This document shows, piece after piece, positions 1 to 5,056 of a stretch of DNA of 6,597 bases. The notes beneath the pieces were generated by a model that was not told the origin of the DNA, made no database searches, and saw only the letters and a list, made by a program, of their open reading frames with translations. The stretch's first letter is position 1. Every line of letters starts with the position of its first letter. Origin of the DNA: FEN-1073 sp050010135. GTDB taxonomy: Bacteria; Chloroflexota; Anaerolineae; Anaerolineales; RBG-16-64-43. Location: NCBI GenBank assembly GCA_050010135.1, contig JBEKLP010000104.1:1-6597 (forward strand). The letters are read 5' to 3'. The position numbers and the translations under genes were made by a program.

Positions 1-911
1 CGGATATGGTCTTCATCACTTCGGGGATGGGCGGCGGAACGGGCACCGGCGCGGCGCCGATCGTAGCCCAGATTGCCAAGGAAGTGGGCGCTCTCTCGAT
101 CGGTGTGGTCACCAAGCCGTTCACCTTCGAGGGCAACCGACGCGCGCATGCCGCCGAGGAAGGCATCGCCCGGTTAAAAGAGCAGGTCAACACGCTGATC
201 GTGATCCCCAACGACCGGTTGCTGCAGCTCACCGAGAAACGGGCCAGCCTGCAGGATTCATTCCGGATCGCGGACGACGTATTACGCCAGGGCGTGCAGG
301 GGATTTCGGAGCTCATCACCATCCCGGGACTGATCAACCTCGATTTCGCCGACGTGCGCACGATTATGATGGAAGGCGGCGCGGCGCTGATGGCGGTCGG
401 CCGCGCCTCGGGAGAAGAGCGCGCGCGCAAGGCCGCCGAACAGGCGATCTCCAGCCAGCTTTTGGACATCACCATCGACGGAGCGCGCGGCGTGATCTTC
501 AACGTCACTGGCGGTCCGAACTTGAGCCTGTTCGAGGTTAACGAGGCGGCGGCGATCATCAAGGGAACCTCGCATCCGGACGTGAACCTGATCTTCGGAG
601 CGGTTGTCGATCCGAGCATGGGCGACGAGATCCGCATCACCGTGATTGCCACCGGGTTCGAGAAGCCGGCCATGACCCGCAAGCTCGACCGCATTCTGGT
701 ACGGCCCAATCCACAGCAGAAGCCATCGCAAATGACGCTGCCGGCCTCGCCGGTGATGGCCAGCACGGCTGCAGCGGCGCGGCGTATTCCGAGCGTCGTC
801 CCGATGGAAGTCTCGGTGCGGTCGTCCATGCCCGCTTATTCGGGGATGGCCGACGCGGAAGATGAACACGAATTACCGGCATTCCTGCGGCTGAAGTCCA
901 ACCGTCCCTAG
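1..911 (+). CDS. ftsZ: Cell division protein FtsZ, 5'-truncated by the window edge
   Basis: FtsZ is the bacterial tubulin homologue: a GTPase that polymerises into the Z-ring at mid-cell and recruits the division machinery. The reading frame is open from the left edge (first full codon at 3), so the start and roughly the first 100 residues are missing. Numbering from the Met at 6: the tubulin signature GGGTGTG is at residues 9-15, the nucleotide-contacting FEGNRR at 41-46, and the T7 synergy loop NLDFAD, which completes the GTPase site of the next subunit, at 111-116. The C-terminal subdomain runs to about residue 230. A Pro/Ala/Ser-rich linker of about 55 residues follows, then a terminal peptide ELPAFLRLKSNRP, which matches the conserved tail that binds FtsA-type partners. 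All expected catalytic elements in the visible part are intact. The gene ends at TAG, and a strong hairpin follows within 35 nt. Confidence 0.98.
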   Translation, partial: DMVFITSGMGGGTGTGAAPIVAQIAKEVGALSIGVVTKPFTFEGNRRAHAAEEGIARLKEQVNTLIVIPNDRLLQLTEKRASLQDSFRIADDVLRQGVQGISELITIPGLINLDFADVRTIMMEGGAALMAVGRASGEERARKAAEQAISSQLLDITIDGARGVIFNVTGGPNLSLFEVNEAAAIIKGTSHPDVNLIFGAVVDPSMGDEIRITVIATGFEKPAMTRKLDRILVRPNPQQKPSQMTLPASPVMASTAAAARRIPSVVPMEVSVRSSMPAYSGMADAEDEHELPAFLRLKSNRP

Positions 912-942
912 CCGCTCCGGACCCTCTTTCGGATAACGATTC

Positions 943-980
943 GGCCTCCCTGCGGATTTCCTCCGATCCGCAGGGAGGCC
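943..980. terminator. Perfect hairpin between convergent genes, probable bidirectional terminator
   Basis: Positions 943-957 and 966-980 form a perfect 15-bp inverted repeat (arm GGCCTCCCTGCGGAT) with an 8-nt loop. It lies 31 nt past the ftsZ stop and about 55 nt past the methyltransferase stop on the other strand. The placement between convergent 3' ends and the GC-rich stem suggest a terminator for both. Neither strand has a clear T-tract after the stem, so it is not a textbook intrinsic terminator; it may instead act as an RNA 3'-end stabiliser. Confidence 0.7.
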
Positions 981-1035
981 TCGGCTTAATAGGCAACGCG
1001 TCCTTCCGCGGCGAACATTCGCGGTTTGAGGTACG

Positions 1036-1797
1036 CTATTTTTTTTCCACCAGGATGAGCATCACCCGGCTGTGCGGCCTGCGGATAATTTCGGTGCGCA
1101 CCGAGAAACCGGCCGCTTCCAAATGCCGGGCGAAGATTGAAAGGAAATCGCGGGACGAAGGTTTTTTCGATTCCGGCAGCAGACGGCTTGCGATCCATTC
1201 CGGATAGGCGGCGGGAAGGATGATCCACCGTCCTCCCGGGCGCAATGTACGGTAAACCTCATGAAGCGTTCGGGGATTAAAGATAAATTCCGCTGGGAAG
1301 GTGGAAACAGCGCTGGAGAAGAATTCTTTTTGAAAAGGCAGTTGGCTGACGTCGGCCCGCACCAGCACAAGACCCGCCGCCGGGTCCGACAAACGGCTGG
1401 ACCCGCGGTGGGCGTGTCGGGCCTCCCATTTTCGTTTTTTCATTAAGGCGATCTTACCCATCGCCGGAGAGAGATCGATGGCGGCGACGGTGAATCCCCG
1501 ATCGGTCATCTCCAGCGCCAGCGTTCCGGTCCCGTGCGCCAGTTCCAGAATCCGACCGGGGAGCAAATAGGGAAATACGGATCTCCTCCAGTCCGCCCAC
1601 TCTCCTCCGGAGACGGTCCAGGCGACCGCATCATAGGTAAAAGCCAGCGGGTAATACAGCAGATGAAATGCCAGTCGCATAAGTTTGGAGAATGCGTTCG
1701 CCGACGCCCAACGCAGATGCGCGCGTAAACCTTGCCGGGTTGGCTTGGGTCGAAGGTCAGGATATATTTCATCTGACCGCGAAAGAGGTTCAGACAT
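1036..1797 (-). CDS. Class I SAM-dependent methyltransferase (UbiE/Methyltransf_11-like)
   Basis: A 253-residue protein predicted to transfer a methyl group from S-adenosylmethionine; the substrate cannot be read from the sequence. Residues 1-80 are an N-terminal extension with an aromatic/hydrophobic stretch (about 41-60). The Rossmann core then shows motif I ILELAHGTG (83-91), the acidic end of beta-2 in AAIDLSPAM (105-113), the motif VRADVSQLPF (146-155), a beta-4 segment near 165-173, and the post-motif LRPGGRWIIL (185-194) typical of UbiE/Methyltransf_11 proteins. Motif I has Ala-His where Gly-Cys/Ser is more usual, but the final G-x-G is kept. The start at 1797 is chosen because it overlaps the upstream deacetylase stop by 8 nt (ATGTCTGA), a common coupling arrangement. 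The same frame stays open to 1965, but that extension would lie inside the deacetylase gene. No convincing Shine-Dalgarno sequence precedes the ATG, which fits translation coupled to the upstream gene. It is the last gene of the minus-strand operon. Confidence 0.9.
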   Translation of the reverse strand: MSEPLSRSDEIYPDLRPKPTRQGLRAHLRWASANAFSKLMRLAFHLLYYPLAFTYDAVAWTVSGGEWADWRRSVFPYLLPGRILELAHGTGTLALEMTDRGFTVAAIDLSPAMGKIALMKKRKWEARHAHRGSSRLSDPAAGLVLVRADVSQLPFQKEFFSSAVSTFPAEFIFNPRTLHEVYRTLRPGGRWIILPAAYPEWIASRLLPESKKPSSRDFLSIFARHLEAAGFSVRTEIIRRPHSRVMLILVEKK

Positions 1798-2623
1798 TGA
1801 GTTGCGCGTAGCCACTAAGATGAATCCCTCGGGAAACGAGCATCCCGGGAAGATCCGACTCGGACAGGAGTGAAAGTTCATAACCGCGCTCTTCCGCATA
1901 GTCGCTAATCTTACGCAACGCGGCATCCGCCAATCCGGGGTGGCACATGATCTCGTTCCAGCCATCTGGAAGGTCGTCCAAAATCCTCAACAGATTTTTT
2001 AATGTGGCGGTCTTGTCATAGAGGGTTATGTATAACCGATCAACGGTCCGGACCGGCGACCGGTGGATCATTGCGACGGCTTCCTGGTCAAGAAATCTGG
2101 TTATTGTTTCCGGCAATCCGGGGAAAAGATACGAAATCGAGCCGTCGCAACCAACCGGCGGACGCATTCCAAGATGGTATTCCTCCGCCAGATGGAGAGT
2201 TTGTTCCAGGATCCTTGGGGTTAGGTAAGAAACAAAATGGTGGCTGTCGAGGTGATCCGGGGATACGTCTAGCGCCAACAGTGTTTCGATCTGGGCGCGG
2301 AATTCCTGCCCCGCTTCCTCCGGCGAAACGATATCCAAGCGCTCGAAGAATTCCGACCGCGAGAGGAATCGGCCTTCTCCGTCGACCAAGGTTGGAATCT
2401 TTTCAGGTGGTGTGATCGGACTCCCTACCGTAAGGCAGAGATGTATGCCGATGGGTAAACCGGGCGTATCCCGCTTGGCGAGATCCACCTCGCTCGCGGT
2501 TCCCGGCAAATTCATCATCGCGGTTGTGGAGGATAGCGCCCCGCTGGCGAAGGCGTAGCGGATTCCCTGACTGACACCCGGTGTCAGTCCATAGTCATCC
2601 GCATTAAGGATCAGATATCTCAT
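1790..2623 (-). CDS. YdjC/ChbG-family carbohydrate deacetylase
   Basis: A 277-residue cytoplasmic-type protein without signal peptide. The YdjC/ChbG family comprises metal-dependent deacetylases acting on N-acetylated sugars such as chito-oligosaccharides, and includes hopanoid-associated HpnK relatives. Family landmarks are in order: NADDYG (7-12) with the catalytic/metal Asp pair D9-D10; GIHLCLT (59-65) with metal-ligand candidate H61; LDSHHF (125-130) matching the family D-x-H-x-H-type motif; and CHPG (227-230). The length is normal and nothing is missing, so it should be active. The actual substrate is unknown. It starts 3 nt after the NIL-domain gene stops and overlaps the methyltransferase by 8 nt, so the three are very probably co-transcribed. 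No clear Shine-Dalgarno sequence is visible before its ATG, again suggesting coupling. A glycan- or glycolipid-modifying role with the adjacent methyltransferase is possible but is inference. Confidence 0.93.
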   Translation of the reverse strand: MRYLILNADDYGLTPGVSQGIRYAFASGALSSTTAMMNLPGTASEVDLAKRDTPGLPIGIHLCLTVGSPITPPEKIPTLVDGEGRFLSRSEFFERLDIVSPEEAGQEFRAQIETLLALDVSPDHLDSHHFVSYLTPRILEQTLHLAEEYHLGMRPPVGCDGSISYLFPGLPETITRFLDQEAVAMIHRSPVRTVDRLYITLYDKTATLKNLLRILDDLPDGWNEIMCHPGLADAALRKISDYAEERGYELSLLSESDLPGMLVSRGIHLSGYAQLNV

Positions 2624-2626
2624 CGT

Positions 2627-2866
2627 CTATTCGATGGCGTCCAACTCGGGGTTTTCCACCAGTTCGATTCCCTGGTTGGTCAGCCATTCCGTCGCCGCGG
2701 ATATTTTTACCGGATCGCCGCCGATTTCCAGAATCAACCAACCTTCCTCACGGGTAAGCTGGGCCCGGAGGATGTTCACCTCCAACCCGAAGGAGTTGAT
2801 CAGGTTGGACACAACCGGCCGGCTGACCAGCGCGGGTGGATAGTTCAATCGAAGGATCGTTACCAT
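2627..2866 (-). CDS. Small stand-alone NIL-domain protein
   Basis: A 79-residue protein consisting almost entirely of one NIL domain, the ferredoxin-like fold known as the C-terminal regulatory domain of the methionine importer ATPase MetN and also fused to some 4Fe-4S ferredoxins. Visible family features are an N-terminal strand VTILRLNYPP, the central FGLEVNILRAQ segment that gives the domain its name, a glycine-containing hairpin around LILEIGGDPVKI, and a terminal helix/strand ending in GIELVEN. The start at 2866 is preferred over 2905 because the domain begins right there and a weak GGAAA lies upstream; the longer start would add 13 residues of no recognisable character. There is no ATPase or ferredoxin partner domain here, so a small-molecule sensing or protein-interaction role is inferred only from the family. 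It lies between the oxidoreductase and deacetylase genes and stops 3 nt before the latter starts. Confidence 0.85.
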   Translation of the reverse strand: MVTILRLNYPPALVSRPVVSNLINSFGLEVNILRAQLTREEGWLILEIGGDPVKISAATEWLTNQGIELVENPELDAIE

Positions 2867-2879
2867 GGTATTTCCGATG

Positions 2880-3038
2880 CTACCCCGCTTCGTCCAGCGG
2901 GTCAATCAGATACCAATCCCCGGCTTGGAGGACGGAAATCCACTCTCTAGATCCAACGGAAGAATCCGGGCGTGGCAGCCTGCCTTCAGTCGGTTCCCCG
3001 GTCAGGAATTTTTCGGGAGATGGCTTTCCCAGATCCAC
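2880..3038 (-). other. Coding-like open stretch after the oxidoreductase; possible frameshifted C-terminal extension or tiny gene
   Basis: The oxidoreductase frame stops at 3002, leaving 135 nt before the NIL-domain start. Another minus-strand frame is open across this gap and ends with TAG at 2880, only 13 nt before the NIL ATG. From a GTG at 3038 it would give 52 residues ending in REWISVLQAGDWYLIDPLDE, which looks protein-like (Trp/Tyr-containing, acidic end, ordinary codons). No Shine-Dalgarno sequence supports the GTG. The stretch could be the true tail of the oxidoreductase reached by a one-base shift near the CCCC run around 3058-3062, a small independent gene, or chance. I cannot decide from one sequence. 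Confidence 0.25.
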
Positions 3039-3724
3039 TTGCGTTGTGCCATTGCCGAGGGGTCGTTTACAGTCATCAGCCGTTCCACGAACGCCTCCTC
3101 TGGATAGGCGCCCTCGATGCGCAGCACTTCGTTGATCACAATCAGCGGAACGGCGCTCACCATGTAACGGTTCACCAGGTGGGGGAATTCCATACATTCA
3201 ACCATATCCGACCGGATCATGTCGTTGGCCAGAGCCAGCTTGTGCGCGAGCAGCACGGCCCGCGGACAGTGCGGTCAGGTAGGGGTGGTAAACACCTGGA
3301 TGTGCACCGGTTCGTGAATCTTTGAAATTTGGTCCAGGGTGTTGGCGGTCAACCCGTGCTGTTGCTTGCTCACCAGCAGAAGATCTTCGATCAGGGTGCT
3401 GAATTCAAAACCTGCGGGGATACCGTACAAGCGGATCCCGTAATCCCGCGGGGTGGGGCCGTCGTTCAACAGGGCGAGGGCCGGAATTTTATCCACCCCC
3501 ATTTTTTCCGCGAGCGCCTCATCCGCCACGAAGTCGCGGACCTCCAGTCGGATCTTTCCGTTAAGCGATGCGATCTCTTCCGCCAATTCCCTGTCTTCCG
3601 CGCATGTATGACATTCCGGAACGCCGCCGTGGCCCTGGGTGAACATGATCAGCCGAACCGGCTGGTCCATTTCTTCCAGGATCTTTTGCACTTCGGTCCG
3701 GGTGGATTCGTCCAAGAGCGGCAT
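3002..3724 (-). CDS. Two-domain glutaredoxin-like disulfide oxidoreductase with in-frame UGA, predicted selenoprotein
   Basis: A 240-residue protein made of two thioredoxin folds, resembling archaeal/thermophile protein disulfide oxidoreductases (PDO) and the N-terminal domain of AhpF. It should catalyse thiol-disulfide exchange in the cytoplasm. Fold 1 (about 1-120) has CHTC at 38-41 and a cis-Pro motif KIPAL near 80. Fold 2 (about 125-220) has strand HIQVFTTPT, then a TGA codon at 3277-3275 (residue 150), then PHCPRAV, and later the cis-Pro AVPLIVI at 191-197 and EGAYPEEAFVERL. The TGA sits exactly where the first active-site Cys of CxxC belongs, giving U150-P-H-C153. The halves before and after it share one frame and together make a complete family member. 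A SECIS-like hairpin follows. The start at 3724 has a strong AAAGGAGG ribosome site. The alternatives are a sequencing error or a nonsense mutation of TGC/TGT; the intact downstream coding and the hairpin favour selenocysteine. It is the first gene of the operon. Confidence 0.85.
3232..3261 (-). promoter_or_regulatory. Candidate bacterial SECIS element inside the selenoprotein gene
   Basis: In the mRNA the hairpin starts 13 nt after the UGA. A lower helix pairs GGGCC (3261-3257) with GGCUC (3236-3232), including one G-U pair. A 5-nt bulge follows on the 3' side. The upper helix pairs GUGC (3256-3253) with GCAC (3245-3242) and closes a 7-nt loop UGCUCGC. The loop starts 22 nt after the UGA and has G as its second base. 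A small apical loop with G in the first two positions, a short upper stem, and a loop roughly 16-37 nt from UGA is the published bacterial SECIS pattern recognised by SelB. This was folded by eye, so the exact pairing is approximate. Confidence 0.65.
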
Positions 3725-3727
3725 GTC

Positions 3728-3735
3728 CCCTCCTT
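3728..3735 (-). promoter_or_regulatory. Strong ribosome binding site for the disulfide oxidoreductase
   Basis: On the minus strand AAAGGAGG lies 3 nt before the ATG at 3724; the run of G after it lets the core GGAGG be placed at slightly different spacings. It is by far the best Shine-Dalgarno sequence in the window. It fixes the start of the selenoprotein and supports it being the first translated gene of its operon. Confidence 0.75.
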
Positions 3736-3828
3736 TGGCCGGGCGGTGGTTTCCCGAATAAGCAGGTACGCGTCAGGTGGATGATATGGATTTACAAATA
3801 TTATTTTACACCAACCTCTCCCTGATTC

Positions 3829-3916
3829 CTCTTCCCATGATGGGGAGCCCTCACGCTTGCCCTCGCATAGCGGGGGAAGCGGGGAGCCGGGGCGAGCCAA
3901 GCGAGGGTGGGAAGAG
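3829..3916. repeat. 88-bp imperfect inverted repeat in the sua5-oxidoreductase gap
   Basis: The outer arms CTCTTCCCA (3829-3837) and TGGGAAGAG (3908-3916) are perfect complements. Inside them, CCCTCACGCTTGCCCTCGC (3848-3866) pairs imperfectly with GCGAGCCAAGCGAGGG (3892-3907). The centre holds purine-rich GGGGAAGCGGGGAGCC, and GGGGAGCC also occurs near 3842, so there is local direct repetition too. The element begins 6 nt after the sua5 stop codon. It may end or stabilise the sua5 transcript, and its form resembles dispersed intergenic hairpin repeats. The rest of the 197-nt gap (3736-3828) holds an AT-rich patch at about 3786-3810 that may carry the operon promoter, but I could not identify convincing -35/-10 boxes. 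Confidence 0.6.
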
Positions 3917-3921
3917 AGACG

Positions 3922-4977
3922 TTAAAAGAACGGTTCCTGGGCGGCCCGGTTCAGTCGATCATTGATTGCGGCGCCGAGGCCTTCGGTTGGGAAGTGGTGG
4001 GTAAGGATAATATCCACTCCTTCGGCTTCCAGCTCGCGCAGATCGGCAAACAGGTTGCGCGCGATTTGACGCAAATCTTCCATGGAACCCAGATCCCGGA
4101 TGATAAAGGGAATGATGTTGCGATCGATCCGGGAGCAGACCTCCGTGACGGCGAGCAATCCGATCCGCAGATCGTTGTCGGAAATCCTACCGACATTATC
4201 CTGGATGGAAGCAAGGATCTCCTCCGGGGTCTCGCCGGGGCATAATACCAAGCGAACATTCGGAGCGTAATGGCGGGGTTGACGGCCCGGAGAAGCGGTG
4301 ATCCGCTCGCCGGGGGATGCGACTCGTACCGGCCCGGCAACCGACTCGAGTTCCTCCCGTGAAATTCCGCCCGGCCGCAGCAGAACGGGAGGCGTCTGCA
4401 GCGGATCGAGGATCGTGGATTCAACCCCCCAATGGGTTGGACCTGCGTCGAGGATCATATCGATCCGGTCTCCCAGGTCGGCCGCGACATGCGCGGCCAA
4501 TGTCGCGCTGGTATGGGCGAAACGATTGGCAGACGGCGCCGCGATCGGAATTCCCGAGGCCTGCAGCAGAGCTTGGGCAACCGGATGCGACGGCACGCGG
4601 ACGGCCACTGTAGAGAGGCCGGCGCAGACCTCGAGTGGAAGGGAAGCCCGCCTAGGAAGCAGCAAGGTCAGCGGCCCGGGCCAAAATCGTTCTGCCAGGA
4701 TCTTTGCTAGCGGAGACACTTCGGAGGCGACTTGCAGAAGCGCGTCTGCGGAAGCGAGATGGACGATCAACGGATCGGAGGGCGGCCGTTGTTTAACCAT
4801 GAATATCCTTCTCACGGCGGCCGCATCGAAGGCGTGTCCGCCCAATCCGTAGACCGTTTCGGTCGGAAATGCGACCAGCCCACCGCGGATCAGACATTCC
4901 GCGGCGCGTTGAATTATCCCCGGATCCGGAGCGCGGGCGTCGATGGAAAACAGAGTGGCATGGATGGAAGGATTCAT
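3922..4977 (-). CDS. sua5: L-threonylcarbamoyladenylate synthase, two-domain Sua5 type
   Basis: A 351-residue enzyme making L-threonylcarbamoyl-AMP from threonine, bicarbonate and ATP. This is the first step of the N6-threonylcarbamoyladenosine (t6A37) modification in ANN-reading tRNAs; TsaD and its partners then transfer the group. The YrdC/TsaC domain covers about residues 15-205, with GGLVAFPTETVYGLG at 32-46, the ATP/substrate motif KQRPPSDPL at 62-70, PSAN at 148-151, ESTIL at 186-190 and LLRPGGIS at 199-206. The linker motif SPGRQPRHYAP (229-239; SPGM-x-RHYAP in most relatives) leads into the C-terminal Sua5 domain, which ends with the typical GLGAAINDRLNRAA. The length and domain order are those of full-length Sua5, not the short TsaC form. 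The ATG at 4977 places the domain correctly. A TATAAT at 4996-4991 lies just upstream, so the leader may be only a few nucleotides long. The gene is divergent from the MalT-like regulator. Confidence 0.97.
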   Translation of the reverse strand: MNPSIHATLFSIDARAPDPGIIQRAAECLIRGGLVAFPTETVYGLGGHAFDAAAVRRIFMVKQRPPSDPLIVHLASADALLQVASEVSPLAKILAERFWPGPLTLLLPRRASLPLEVCAGLSTVAVRVPSHPVAQALLQASGIPIAAPSANRFAHTSATLAAHVAADLGDRIDMILDAGPTHWGVESTILDPLQTPPVLLRPGGISREELESVAGPVRVASPGERITASPGRQPRHYAPNVRLVLCPGETPEEILASIQDNVGRISDNDLRIGLLAVTEVCSRIDRNIIPFIIRDLGSMEDLRQIARNLFADLRELEAEGVDIILTHHFPTEGLGAAINDRLNRAAQEPFF

Positions 4978-5056
4978 ACTCTTGGCAGGGATTATATCCG
5001 ACCATTTGGGAGAAACGTCGGAGGGACTGGAACTAATTGGGGGTACAATATTTTAT
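4978..5056. promoter_or_regulatory. Divergent promoter region between sua5 and the MalT-like gene
   Basis: This 79-bp gap must start transcription both ways. On the minus strand a perfect TATAAT occupies 4996-4991, 13 nt before the sua5 ATG; the best upstream element is a weak CCGACG near 5016-5021. On the plus strand TACAAT (5044-5049) ends 7 nt before the GTG at 5057; no good -35 is seen at 16-18 nt. If these -10 boxes are used, both messages would be almost leaderless. This is motif reading only. Confidence 0.45.

Noticed and set aside
282..869. 195-codon minus-strand open frame inside ftsZ
   Set aside because: It is rich in Arg/His with no motif, typical of the antisense of a conserved GC-rich gene.
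1036..1050. Run of eight A on the coding strand at the end of the methyltransferase gene as a slippage site
   Set aside because: It lies directly before the stop codon (EKK-stop), where slippage would change little; Lys-Lys endings are ordinary.
3257..3300. Frameshift as the reason the disulfide oxidoreductase appears in two pieces
   Set aside because: The upstream and downstream parts are in the same frame; only a single TGA codon separates them, so no indel is needed.
3329..3784. 151-codon plus-strand open frame opposite the oxidoreductase
   Set aside because: It mirrors the codons of a clearly recognisable thioredoxin-fold protein and has no motif of its own.
3829..3916. CRISPR-like repeat
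   Set aside because: There is only one palindromic unit and no regularly spaced spacers.
4298..4852. 184-codon plus-strand open frame antisense to sua5
   Set aside because: The composition is that of a shadow frame in a GC-rich gene; the opposite strand encodes a complete Sua5 with all motifs.
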